Notes: generated by a model not told the origin, from the letters alone. Numbered from the stretch's first letter, positions 37,379 to 45,808 are shown. The stretch is 64,000 nucleotides of DNA from Marinobacterium sp. xm-d-530 (GCF_013283365.1 NZ_WBYM01000001.1:248001-312000), one strand, 5' to 3'. Numbers and translations are program-made.

Positions 37379-38179
37379 TTATTTCCCCTGATAGTTAGGG
37401 CGTCGTTTTTCCTTAAAAGCAGAAATACCCTCTAGCTTATCTTCAGTATCTAAAAGACGAGAAAATGATGAGCGCTCAGCATCCAAACCTGCATCAAGTG
37501 GCAGATCAACGGCTGCTTTAATAGCTCTCTTATTTTCGATAACTGCAAGTGGCGCTTTGGTTGAGATCAAGGTAGCAATATCCAAAGTCTTTTCGACCGT
37601 TAGCTCGGGTAAACAAACTTCAGTTACCAAACCACAAGAGAGAGCCTCATTGGCCTCAATAAACTCGCCCGTTAAACACCAACGCATCGCTTTCCCCTTT
37701 CCAACAAGGGTAGCAAGCCTTTGGGTCCCCCCTGCACCCGGCAAGATAGCAAGATTAACCTCAGGCTGCCCGAACTTAGCATTATTGCCTGCTACCAAGA
37801 AATCACACAGCATAGCCAACTCATTACCGCCACCCAAACAAAAGCCGTTCACGGCCCCGAGTAAAGGCTTTTGCAACTGTCGTATGGCTGCCCAGTGTTG
37901 ATTTCGCGGATCGGTAGCTACGTCCGCGCCTGTTTTACGTTGCAGCTCATCAATATCAGCACCCGCAGCAAAAGCTCGTTCATTACCGGTTAGAACCATC
38001 ACTGAAATGTTAGTATCAGCATCCGCCTCGACCAAACACGTCGCTATTTGACCCAACATATCAGTCGATAACGCATTGAGCTCACGAGGTCTATTGAATT
38101 GAATCAATAACACGGATCCATGAAGTGAAAGATTAAGCGACGGAAAACGATCGCTATTAAAATTTTCTAGAGTATCCAT
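37379..38179 (-). CDS. paaF: 2,3-dehydroadipyl-CoA hydratase
   Basis: A 266-residue enoyl-CoA hydratase. Both catalytic Glu are present: in CLGGGNELAMLCD and in FGQPEVNLAILPGAGGTQRL, unlike the PaaG-type proteins. It hydrates 2,3-dehydroadipyl-CoA to 3-hydroxyadipyl-CoA, the substrate of PaaH. It is the first gene of the minus-strand unit paaF-(remnants)-boxD-paaG2-paaH-paaJ, divergent from paaY. A TGCA-N6 site lies 38 bases upstream of its ATG. Confidence 0.88.
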   Translation of the reverse strand: MDTLENFNSDRFPSLNLSLHGSVLLIQFNRPRELNALSTDMLGQIATCLVEADADTNISVMVLTGNERAFAAGADIDELQRKTGADVATDPRNQHWAAIRQLQKPLLGAVNGFCLGGGNELAMLCDFLVAGNNAKFGQPEVNLAILPGAGGTQRLATLVGKGKAMRWCLTGEFIEANEALSCGLVTEVCLPELTVEKTLDIATLISTKAPLAVIENKRAIKAAVDLPLDAGLDAERSSFSRLLDTEDKLEGISAFKEKRRPNYQGK

Positions 38180-38216
38180 ACCAAAGCTTTAAGCTGACTA
38201 TCAATAAAACCAGACA

Positions 38217-38230
38217 TGCAATATATTACA
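38217..38230. promoter_or_regulatory. BoxR/BzdR-like operator, site C (TGCA-ATATAT-TACA)
   Basis: Same 10-base core TGCAATATAT as sites A and B, in the 82-base divergent gap between paaF and paaY. It again departs by one base from TGCA-N6-TGCA. This gap must hold both promoters. Confidence 0.5.
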
Positions 38231-38261
38231 AATTCAATCAAAATAATATTGGTAAAGTAAC

Positions 38262-38864
38262 ATGCCCATCTATCAATTAGCAGGTGTCACACCCGTCATT
38301 CACCCTAGCGCCTATGTTCATCCAACAGCTGTCGTTTTGGGTGATGTACACATTGGTGAAGATTGCTATGTAGGACCTCTGGCAAGCCTGCGAGGTGATT
38401 TTGGAGCCATCAAACTAGGTAAGGGTGTCAATATCCAAGACTGCGTAGTGGTCCACAGCTTCCAAGATATCACGGTCATTGTCGAGGATTATGGCCACAT
38501 AGGGCACGGTGCAATATTGCATGGATGCACCATCCGCGAGGGTGTACTGGTAGGTATGAGCGCTACCGTTATGGATAAAGTCGAAATCGGTGCTCGAAGC
38601 TTTGTCGGTGCTCACAGCTTTGTAAAAACAGGAGACTCTTTTCCTGAGAGTTCGATGATTCTGGGAACACCCGCTAAAGTAGTGCGCGAACTATCAGAGC
38701 AAGAGTTGGCTTGGAAACACAAAGGCACTGAGGCTTATATTGCACTGGCGAAAGAGTCTCTCAAATCATGCGTGGAAGTAAAGCCACTCACAGAAGCAGA
38801 GCCAAATAGAAAAACGATCAGCATTGGTGAGAAGGTCTTACCAAAACAGGACACCGTTAAGTAG
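38262..38864 (+). CDS. paaY: PaaY hexapeptide-repeat thioesterase
   Basis: A 200-residue left-handed beta-helix protein with repeated [LIV]-G-x4 units (GDVHIGEDCYVGPL, LGKGVNIQDCVVVHSF, IGHGAILHGCTIREGVLVG) and metal-binding His residues as in gamma-carbonic-anhydrase-like proteins. PaaY removes CoA from dead-end products of the phenylacetate pathway. MPIYQLAGVTPVIHPSAYVH is the usual PaaY start. Divergent from paaF; downstream lies only remnant DNA. Confidence 0.92.
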   Translation: MPIYQLAGVTPVIHPSAYVHPTAVVLGDVHIGEDCYVGPLASLRGDFGAIKLGKGVNIQDCVVVHSFQDITVIVEDYGHIGHGAILHGCTIREGVLVGMSATVMDKVEIGARSFVGAHSFVKTGDSFPESSMILGTPAKVVRELSEQELAWKHKGTEAYIALAKESLKSCVEVKPLTEAEPNRKTISIGEKVLPKQDTVK

Positions 38865-38884
38865 TTAAGTAACTAAACATGTCA

Positions 38885-39045
38885 CTAACCCGCATTGATT
38901 GAAAAAAGATCTCCAAGCTCTGCCTAGGCACTATGACTTGAGGTGAGCAGAACAGTGAAGCAGATGCCCACGAGCAGATCCAATACTCAATGGATCAAGG
39001 CATCAACTTCATGGACTGTGCTGAAAAATAACCTGTTCCCCATGT
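38885..39045 (+). pseudogene. Aldo/keto reductase (Tas-like) N-terminal remnant
   Basis: The plus-strand frame through 38903-39030 reads KKISKLCLGTMT, TGA, GEQNSEADAHEQIQYSMDQG, INFMDCAE-K, TAA, PVPHVAETAD. The CLGTMTWGEQNSEAEAHEQ wording (Trp codon TGG changed to TGA) is the N-terminus of Tas-type aldo/keto reductases. Three stops and loss of the rest of the barrel mark it as debris. Confidence 0.65.
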
Positions 39046-39195
39046 TGCTGAGACTGCTGACCGTTTCTGGTTTAAGACCAAGGTTTTTAGACGACTCTTC
39101 TGCTTTACAACCTCTAGCTGCCCAATAGAGAAAATCTAATTCTCGTTTTGTGAGCTGTCTTTTAATAGATGCGTGGAACAGAATGTGAGAAATGG
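39045..39195 (-). pseudogene. LuxR-type HTH domain remnant
   Basis: On the minus strand, ASIKRQLTKRELDFLYWAAR followed by GCKAEESSKNLGLKPETVSS matches the LuxR/NarL helix-turn-helix (LTxRExxxLxWxAxGxxxxExAxxLGxxxxTV). No effector or receiver domain is adjacent, and the sequence runs into the neighbouring remnants on both sides. Function lost. Confidence 0.5.
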
Positions 39196-39221
39196 CATTT
39201 TGTGTTCGAGGCGACTTATCC

Positions 39222-39939
39222 TTTTTCACGTCGTCATGGGGTGCCACTGAAACGGCTCCGGCCATCACTAGCATCCACTTTGAAATGGACAAAACAAGTA
39301 ATCTCGGACTTCCATTACCTGGGATAGTTCTTAAATTCGTTCCCTCCGGCGACAAATTGGAAATGAGAGTTAAAGGGCCATCTATTTTTCCTGGATATCG
39401 AAACAACTCTGAAAAGACAAAAGATGCTTTTGATGAAGGTTGCTTTTACAAAATTGAAGACGCAGGCAAGTTTATCGATCCTGAGCGACGGTCGCGTCAC
39501 CGAAGACTTTAAACTAACCACAGGAACTTGGGTGTCCGTGGGAACTCTTCGACCAGCATTGGCAAGCAAACTCAGTCCTTATTTCCAGGATTTTGTCATA
39601 TGTGGTCACAATGAGGACTCTGTCGGTGCATTAGGTTTTATTACACCAGCCCTCAGAGAACTCGCTGGTACAGAAGCTGAAAACCTCGCACCTCATGAGT
39701 GAGCTAACATTCCTGCCGTAAAAGAGATGATAATCGGACGGATGAAAGAGTTTAAAAATGAGCACTCAGGCTCTTCCCAACACATCTGTTCACTGCTTAT
39801 CTTAGATACGCCGCCCAACCTAAAAACAGGTGAAATAACTGATAAAGGCTACATAAACCAGAGAGTATGCCTAACTGAGCGTTCAGAAGAGGTAAAAAAG
39901 CTCTACTCTTTAGATGAAGATGCTGTCATTAGAATCTAA
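39222..39939 (+). pseudogene. Feruloyl-CoA synthase C-terminal remnant, frameshifted
   Basis: Frame one reads FTSSWGATETAPAITSIHFE to EDAGKFIDPE (about 39228-39480). The match then moves to another frame: SDGRVTEDFKLTTGTWVSVG to ENLAPHE, TGA (39700-39702), ANIPAVKEMIIGRMKEF to GEITDKGYINQR and the end at 39939. SSWGATETAP, FKLTTGTWV and GEITDKGYINQR are hallmarks of feruloyl-CoA synthase, which activates hydroxycinnamates. The N-terminal 60 percent is missing, and one frameshift and one stop remain. Confidence 0.8.
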
Positions 39940-39965
39940 TGACTTGATTGTAGATTTTTCAATTT

Positions 39966-40889
39966 TTAGATTTCTAAACCGCCGAATCTGCTTAAGAACT
40001 CTTCGGATGCCAGCGGTAAGTTACCCTGCCTACCCTCTAACTCACTGATAAGCCATTGGTGAGCTGCTGGTGTGAGCTGTTTATACAACGAGGCACACAA
40101 AGCGCGCGCTTCATTACCAAGCCAGCGACTCCCGAGTATCAAATCCGGCAGGTTAGGGTCTCTTAATGCTAGTTTTCGATATTCATGAATCATTAGCGTT
40201 CGAGTGATAAAAGCCGTTTTGGGGTCTTTGAGTTGAGCCGCGATTGCAGAGGCCGTCAGGGACTGATAAAAATCGACAAAGTTAATATAGGTATCATTTA
40301 AAGACTGAAGTCCCCAGCCCTGCCAAATTAAATTGCGGAGTGCTTGTTTACTCTCATTAGTTACTTGAGATTCGCAAAGAACCACTCTGTCAGCAAATCC
40401 CTTCTCTCTGAGTATTGATTTAACCTCATTGAGATCAGCGTGAGATGACGCGAGTACAGAGTGGCTGAGCGAACCAAAACCACAGAGTGATAACTCATCT
40501 GAAAGCGACTTTTTCTCATCTGCAGTTAGAGCGGAGATTAGCAATAACGTCCAAATTCCTTGCCACTGAGGGACATTCAGCCGATAGACGCGATTAAACG
40601 CTGCTCTAAAACGGTACTCACCATCAGGGCTTAGTCGATAAAAACTTTTGCGGCCCACTTTATGGGATAGGAGCCAGCCCTCTTGGGTAAGGCGAAAAAC
40701 GGATGTTCGCATCAAACGTTCATTGATACCAAAGGGTTCCAAAAGTCGAATAAGACTTCCGAGCCATACTTCCCCGCCATGGGCAACAATCGAATCTCCC
40801 CAAACACTAATAATAAGAGAAGGAACCCTGAGAGGTGTTTGAGATTGAAAGCGCTGGATGCACAAATCGGCGCATAAGGTTTGTTGCAT
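39966..40889 (-). CDS. paaX: Phenylacetyl-CoA-responsive repressor PaaX
   Basis: A 307-residue protein with an N-terminal winged helix (SLIRLLEPFGINERLMRTSV, FRLTQEGWL) and the long PaaX C-terminal part (ALRNLIWQGWGL, YRKLALRDPNLP). PaaX represses paa promoters and is released by phenylacetyl-CoA. It is divergent from paaG-I-K, and the shared gap contains a GATAC-N9-GTATC inverted repeat. It appears complete and is the only intact regulator in the locus. Confidence 0.92.
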   Translation of the reverse strand: MQQTLCADLCIQRFQSQTPLRVPSLIISVWGDSIVAHGGEVWLGSLIRLLEPFGINERLMRTSVFRLTQEGWLLSHKVGRKSFYRLSPDGEYRFRAAFNRVYRLNVPQWQGIWTLLLISALTADEKKSLSDELSLCGFGSLSHSVLASSHADLNEVKSILREKGFADRVVLCESQVTNESKQALRNLIWQGWGLQSLNDTYINFVDFYQSLTASAIAAQLKDPKTAFITRTLMIHEYRKLALRDPNLPDLILGSRWLGNEARALCASLYKQLTPAAHQWLISELEGRQGNLPLASEEFLSRFGGLEI

Positions 40890-40966
40890 TAATCTATTTC
40901 CAAATAAAGCGATACGAAAATACAGAAAACATAATTTGAATTGTATCTTTTTTTACGGCATATTTA

Positions 40967-40985
40967 GATACGTTAACAAAGTATC
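40967..40985. promoter_or_regulatory. Inverted repeat GATAC-N9-GTATC in the paaX-paaG gap
   Basis: GATAC (40967-40971) and GTATC (40981-40985) flank GTTAACAAA. Another GATAC (40912) and GTATC (40943) occur in the same gap, and GCGATAC-AGAAAT recurs upstream of paaA near 43671. These shared words are candidate PaaX sites. Confidence 0.4.
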
Positions 40986-41047
40986 CAGTACACGGGTACT
41001 TAATTTCTGTGCATTAATTAATAACGACAATAGCACGAGTCTAAGTA

Positions 41048-41839
41048 ATGAATTTAACCGATATCATATATGAGGTGTCTGAGGGTGTAGCTATGATTAC
41101 ACTCAATAGACCAGACACTTTAAACAGTTTTAATGAAGCAATGCACCATTCGCTGCATTTAGCATTGGATTCAGCCGCCAAGGACTCTCAAGTAAGAGCT
41201 GTTTATTTAACCGGTGCTGGACGTGCTTTCTGTGCTGGTCAGGATCTCTCTGATCCGATGGTAAAGCCTGCTGAGCCAATGCCAAATCTCGGAAATGTGA
41301 TTGAGTCCTACTACAACAACACTGTAAAACGTCTCTACCACATGGAAAAACCCGTCGTTTGTGCAGTCAATGGCATCGCAGCAGGCGCAGGTGCCAATAT
41401 TCCACTGGCGTGTGATTTCGTTATCGCGGCTAAATCCGCTAAGTTTGTTCAAGCTTTTTGTAAGATAGGTCTGATACCCGATTCAGCCGGCACATGGCTA
41501 TTACCTCGCCTGGTTGGCCTGGCACGTGCGAAGCAACTCGCTATGCTTGGGAACCCTTTGAGTGCCGAACAAGCCGTTAATTGGGGCCTTATATTTAAAG
41601 CCGTTGATGATGACCTCCTTCATGAAGAGTCGATCGCATTCGCAAAGCAACTGGCGACACAACCCACACTTGCGCTGACTAAAACAAAGCAGGCACTGGA
41701 CCTAAGCTTTAACAATTCTCTTGAGGATCAATTGGACGTTGAACGAGACATACAGACCCGTCTTGGCAATTCAGATGATTATAAAGAGGGTGTTAACGCC
41801 TTCATTGAAAAGCGCCAGCCTGACTATAAAGGGTGCTAA
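41048..41839 (+). CDS. paaG: 1,2-epoxyphenylacetyl-CoA isomerase
   Basis: A 263-residue crotonase-fold isomerase with AGRAFCAGQDLSD, GIAAGAGANIPLACD and the PaaG signature IGLIPDSAGTWLLPRL carrying the catalytic Asp. It converts ring-1,2-epoxyphenylacetyl-CoA to the oxepin form that PaaZ opens. First gene of the paaG-paaI-paaK unit, divergent from paaX. This copy fits PaaG better than the one at 34231. Confidence 0.92.
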   Translation: MNLTDIIYEVSEGVAMITLNRPDTLNSFNEAMHHSLHLALDSAAKDSQVRAVYLTGAGRAFCAGQDLSDPMVKPAEPMPNLGNVIESYYNNTVKRLYHMEKPVVCAVNGIAAGAGANIPLACDFVIAAKSAKFVQAFCKIGLIPDSAGTWLLPRLVGLARAKQLAMLGNPLSAEQAVNWGLIFKAVDDDLLHEESIAFAKQLATQPTLALTKTKQALDLSFNNSLEDQLDVERDIQTRLGNSDDYKEGVNAFIEKRQPDYKGC

Positions 41840-41841
41840 TT

Positions 41842-42297
41842 GTGAAGGATTCAACATCTCAAACAGCACAAGAGCTTGCTGAAGCCTGCGCAAAGGAACT
41901 CTATTCCCGTGATACTGCAACCAATCATCTAGAAATGAAGATGAGCAGCGTGTCACCTGGTCAAGCCACTATGTCGATGTTCGTAAAAGACTTTATGGTA
42001 CAGGGCCACAATACATGTCATGGTGGTTATCTGTTCACACTGGCCGACTCAGCCTTTGCACTCGCCTGTAATACCTACAATCAGCCCTGCGTTGCGATAG
42101 GCTGCAGCATCGACTACGTTGCACCTGGTTTAATGGGTGATCATTTAACTGCAACGGCACAAGAGAGAAGTCGATCAGGGCGTACGGGTAACTATGATGT
42201 TGAGATACGTAATCAAGATAATAAATTAATTGCGATTTTTAGAGGCAAATCCTATGCCTTAAAAGGAACTGTTCTTCCGGAAAGTGAGCACTCATAA
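41842..42297 (+). CDS. paaI: Hydroxyphenylacetyl-CoA thioesterase
   Basis: A 151-residue hot-dog thioesterase with the PaaI wording DFMVQGHNTCHGGYLFTLAD. It releases CoA from aberrant aryl-CoA intermediates. I start at GTG 41842, with AAGGG eight bases upstream, two bases after the paaG stop. A GTG at 41833 would overlap paaG and has no better site. Confidence 0.9.
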   Translation: MKDSTSQTAQELAEACAKELYSRDTATNHLEMKMSSVSPGQATMSMFVKDFMVQGHNTCHGGYLFTLADSAFALACNTYNQPCVAIGCSIDYVAPGLMGDHLTATAQERSRSGRTGNYDVEIRNQDNKLIAIFRGKSYALKGTVLPESEHS

Positions 42298-42321
42298 CAA
42301 GATTTTAAAAGGAATTAAGCA

Positions 42322-43632
42322 ATGATGGTTGATACCTCTTTCACACCAGATCAACTGGACCCGATGGAACGGGCCAGTATTGATGAGCTTCGGGCCACAC
42401 AACTTGATCGTTTAAAGAAAAGCGTATCTCACGCTTATAATAATGTCGCTCTATACAAAAAGCGCTTTGATGATAAAGGTATACACCCTTCAGACATCAA
42501 AACACTGGATGATTTATCTATTATCCCATTTACCACCAAGAGTGACTTGAGAGACCACTACCCATTTGGGTTGTTTGCAACGCCCATGGATCAGATCGTG
42601 CGACTTCATGCTTCAAGTGGCACAACAGGTAATCCAACAGTGGTGGGTTATACTAAAAATGATATCGATCACTGGGCCAATCTCGTAGCACGATCAATTC
42701 GCGCTGCGGGGGGAAAACCGGGCGATAAGGTTCATGTATCGTATGGATACGGTCTATTTACGGGTGGTCTAGGCGCCCACTATGGTGCAGAGCGGCTTGG
42801 CTGTACTGTCATCCCTATGTCCGGTGGACAGACAGAAAAGCAGGTTCGCTTAATTAGGGATTTCAATCCTGACATCATTATGGTCACACCCTCTTACATG
42901 CTCAATATTGCCGATGAGATGGAGAGACAGGGTATCGACCCACATCAATTGAGTCTAAAACTCGGGATATTTGGTGCTGAGCCTTGGACAAATGATCTTC
43001 GTCTTTCCATGCAGCGACGTCTTGGCATCACGGCTACCGATATCTACGGTCTCTCAGAGATCATGGGACCAGGTGTAGCACAAGAGTGTGGCGAAACACA
43101 GGATGGACCCACAGTATGGGAAGATCACTTCTACCCCGAGATTATTAACCCTGAAACCGGTGAAGTACTGCCCGATGGTGAGCTTGGCGAATTAGTCTTC
43201 ACAACCCTGAGCAAAGAAGCTTTGCCTATGCTGCGCTATCGAACGCGAGACCTGACAAGGCTTCTTCCGGGTACCGCTCGCCCTATGCGTCGAATCGATA
43301 AAATCACCGGCCGTAGTGATGACATGATGATCATTCGCGGTGTAAACGTATTTCCTACTCAAATTGAGGAAGAGGTTTGTAAAGTTCCGCAATTCTCGGA
43401 AAATTACGAAATCCACCTGCACCGCGAAGGAAACATGGACAGCATGATGGTTCATATAGAGTTACGTTCAGAGTTTGCTCAACAACCTGAGGAGACAACG
43501 GCTCAACAAATCGCGGCATTGAAGCATCATGTAAAATCGTCAGTCGGCATCAGTATCGGTGTTCAACTTCGAGACATAGGGTCCATAGCTCGTTCAGAAG
43601 GTAAAGCACAGCGCGTATTTGATGAGAGATAA
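42322..43632 (+). CDS. paaK: Phenylacetate-CoA ligase
   Basis: A 436-residue member of the adenylate-forming family with the PaaK-type P-loop ASSGTTGNPTVVGYTK near residue 95, GIFGAEPWTND, and YGLSEIMGPGV. It activates phenylacetate to phenylacetyl-CoA, the inducer and first intermediate. GGAATTAAGCA precedes two adjacent ATG codons; I use the first. It lacks any fusion or damage. Confidence 0.95.
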   Translation: MMVDTSFTPDQLDPMERASIDELRATQLDRLKKSVSHAYNNVALYKKRFDDKGIHPSDIKTLDDLSIIPFTTKSDLRDHYPFGLFATPMDQIVRLHASSGTTGNPTVVGYTKNDIDHWANLVARSIRAAGGKPGDKVHVSYGYGLFTGGLGAHYGAERLGCTVIPMSGGQTEKQVRLIRDFNPDIIMVTPSYMLNIADEMERQGIDPHQLSLKLGIFGAEPWTNDLRLSMQRRLGITATDIYGLSEIMGPGVAQECGETQDGPTVWEDHFYPEIINPETGEVLPDGELGELVFTTLSKEALPMLRYRTRDLTRLLPGTARPMRRIDKITGRSDDMMIIRGVNVFPTQIEEEVCKVPQFSENYEIHLHREGNMDSMMVHIELRSEFAQQPEETTAQQIAALKHHVKSSVGISIGVQLRDIGSIARSEGKAQRVFDER

Positions 43633-43691
43633 ATGAACACACGCAATATCGAGTGAACTTGAGCCCAAATGCGATACAGAAATTTAAATAC

Positions 43692-43723
43692 TTGTTATTT
43701 TTTAGTGTCGCTTTTGATATGAT
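43692..43723 (+). promoter_or_regulatory. Possible promoter of paaABCDEZ
   Basis: An extended -10, TGATATGAT (TATGAT at 43718-43723), lies 29 bases before the paaA ATG. The nearest -35-like hexamer, TTGTTA (43692-43697), is 20 bases away, so the extended -10 probably carries most weight. GCGATACAGAAATTTAAATAC just upstream resembles a motif before paaG. Confidence 0.4.
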
Positions 43724-43752
43724 GACTTGAATCATTTAAAGAGAGGTCTGTT

Positions 43753-44742
43753 ATGTACGCACAGATGGTTGAAACCGGTGTTAAAAGTGTCAAATCAACT
43801 ACAGAGATGTCATCAGAAGAACAGGCATTTCAGGCTCGTATTGACGCGGAAATAAAGATTGAACCTAAGAACTGGATGCCAGAGGCATACCGGAAAACAC
43901 TGATACGTCAAATTTCACAACATGCGCATTCAGAAATCGTGGGCATGCTGCCTGAGGGTAACTGGGTTACTCGCGCACCCACACTGAAGCGAAAGTTGCA
44001 ATTGATGGCCAAAATTCAAGATGAAGCCGGGCATGGTCTGTACCTGTACAGTGCTATGGAAACACTGGGCGCTGATCGTGATGAAGAGGTCCAAAAAATG
44101 CACGAGGGCAAGGCGAAATACTCCAGTATTTTCAACTACCCTACTTTGAACTGGGCTGATATGGGAACCATTGGTTGGCTTGTCGATGGTGCGGCCATAG
44201 TGAACCAAGTACCTTTGCAAAGAACCTCTTATGGACCCTACTCTCGAGCAATGATCCGAGTCTGCAAAGAGGAGAGTTTCCACCAACGCCAGGGCTATGA
44301 AATTCTTCTGCACCTTATGCGCGAAGGAAACGACGCTCAAAAGGAGATGGTTCAAGACTCCATTAACCGTTTCTGGTGGCCTGTACTGATGATGTTTGGG
44401 CCATCCGATGCTCACTCACCCAATAGCGCCCAATCAATGGCTTGGAAAATCAAACGTCACTCAAATGATGAGCTGCGCCAGCGTTTTATCGATCAAACCA
44501 TTCCACAACTGCAAATTCTAGGCTGTACTGCGCCTGACCCTGATCTGAAATTTAATGAAGAGACCGGACATTGGGAATATGGCGAAATCGATTGGACTGA
44601 GTTCTTCGAAGTACTCAAAGGTAACGGCCCTTGTAATAAAGAGCGTGTTGCCCAGCGTAAAAAGGCGATTGATGAAGGCGCATGGGTTCGTGAAGCTGCT
44701 GTTGCTTACGCCAACAAAAAACAACAGCGTAATGCTGCTTAA
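43753..44742 (+). CDS. paaA: Phenylacetyl-CoA 1,2-epoxidase, catalytic subunit
   Basis: A 329-residue ferritin-like diiron oxygenase subunit. The iron-ligand patterns DEAGH ([14 protein letters not shown]) and EESFH ([13 protein letters not shown]) are visible. With PaaC, PaaB and the reductase PaaE it epoxidises phenylacetyl-CoA using O2 and NADPH in the cytosol. AGAGAGG precedes the ATG. First gene of paaABCDEZ. Confidence 0.96.
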   Translation: MYAQMVETGVKSVKSTTEMSSEEQAFQARIDAEIKIEPKNWMPEAYRKTLIRQISQHAHSEIVGMLPEGNWVTRAPTLKRKLQLMAKIQDEAGHGLYLYSAMETLGADRDEEVQKMHEGKAKYSSIFNYPTLNWADMGTIGWLVDGAAIVNQVPLQRTSYGPYSRAMIRVCKEESFHQRQGYEILLHLMREGNDAQKEMVQDSINRFWWPVLMMFGPSDAHSPNSAQSMAWKIKRHSNDELRQRFIDQTIPQLQILGCTAPDPDLKFNEETGHWEYGEIDWTEFFEVLKGNGPCNKERVAQRKKAIDEGAWVREAAVAYANKKQQRNAA

Positions 44743-44756
44743 TTTGGAGAACTACT

Positions 44757-45038
44757 ATGGCTGATTGGACCCTATTTGAAGTGTTTATCCGCAGTAAACA
44801 CGGCCTAAACCATAAGCATGTCGGGAGTGTGCATGCCGCGGATTCTGAGATGGCTATCGAGAACGCGCGCGATCTATATACACGACGCAACGAGGGAGTG
44901 AGTATTTGGGTCGTACCATCTGCATCGATAACGGCCACAGCAACGGATGAAAAAGAGGCGTTATTCGATCCATCCGATGACAAAATTTACCGACATGCTG
45001 GCTTTTACAAACTGCCTGATGAAGTTGGACACATGTAG
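44757..45038 (+). CDS. paaB: Phenylacetyl-CoA epoxidase subunit PaaB
   Basis: A 93-residue protein, MADWTLFEVFIRSKHGLNHK and HVGSVHAADSEMA, the PaaB pattern. It bridges PaaAC heterodimers in the epoxidase. GGAGAAC precedes the ATG, 14 bases after paaA. Confidence 0.95.
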   Translation: MADWTLFEVFIRSKHGLNHKHVGSVHAADSEMAIENARDLYTRRNEGVSIWVVPSASITATATDEKEALFDPSDDKIYRHAGFYKLPDEVGHM

Positions 45039-45046
45039 AGGCCCCT

Positions 45047-45808
45047 ATGAAACGTTTTGATGATACAACGGAACTTCTGCTTCAACTTGGCGATAGCGCC
45101 ATGATACAGGCCCAGCGTCTGTGTGAACTTGTTGGAGGAGCACCCGCTCTTGAAGAAGAAGTCGCATTGATGAATGTCGGCCTTGATCTAGTCGGACAAG
45201 CGCGTAACTGGTTAGAGTATGCCGCTGAACGTATTGGTGATGGTCGTACAGCCGACGATCTGGTCTTCCTAAGAGACCAAGGCGAGTACAGAAATCTTCT
45301 AATTGTTGAACAGCCAAACGGTGACTTCGCGATGACGATGGCTAAGCAGTTTCTATTTGATGCTTGGCACTATCCTCTTCTTGAAAAACTGTGTAGTTCA
45401 TCTGATGAGAAAATAGCGGGCATCGCGGCTAAGTCCCTTAAAGAGTCTAGTTATCATATCCGTCGTTCGAGTGAATGGATAAAACGACTGGGCGACGGCA
45501 CTTCTGAAAGCCACGAACGCATGCAATCCGCGTTAGACAAAATCTGGCATTTCACATTCGAGCTAGCCAAGCCGTGCGAACTGTTCAAGACATTGGATTC
45601 ATCTGGTATTGCACCAGGTGTAAATGATCTTTGCAGTGATTGGCACGCGATCATATCAAAGACATTAACTGAAGCAACGCTGATGCAACCTGAGGCTGCC
45701 GATAACAACTACCTCAGTGGAGCTAAGGGTCTGCATACAGAAAGCCTTGGTTTTATCTTAGCTGAGATGCAATTTTTACAACGAGCATACCCGAATGCAT
45801 GCTGGTGA
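45047..45808 (+). CDS. paaC: Phenylacetyl-CoA epoxidase structural subunit PaaC
   Basis: A 253-residue ferritin-like subunit (LLQLGDSAMIQAQRLCELVG, DFAMTMAKQFLFDAWHYPLL). It pairs with PaaA but lacks a complete diiron site, as usual. GAGG lies five bases before the ATG. It overlaps paaD by 14 bases. Confidence 0.94.
   Translation: MKRFDDTTELLLQLGDSAMIQAQRLCELVGGAPALEEEVALMNVGLDLVGQARNWLEYAAERIGDGRTADDLVFLRDQGEYRNLLIVEQPNGDFAMTMAKQFLFDAWHYPLLEKLCSSSDEKIAGIAAKSLKESSYHIRRSSEWIKRLGDGTSESHERMQSALDKIWHFTFELAKPCELFKTLDSSGIAPGVNDLCSDWHAIISKTLTEATLMQPEAADNNYLSGAKGLHTESLGFILAEMQFLQRAYPNACW

Noticed and set aside
38987-39406. 139-codon minus-strand ORF as a real regulator
   Set aside because: Only about 45 residues resemble a LuxR HTH; the rest is antisense to the feruloyl-CoA synthase remnant.
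39700-39702. Selenocysteine or stop-codon recoding to explain the in-frame stops
   Set aside because: The stops at 2760, 31091, 37000s and 39700 are a mix of TAA, TAG and TGA, sit at non-catalytic positions and come with truncations, so ordinary decay is simpler.
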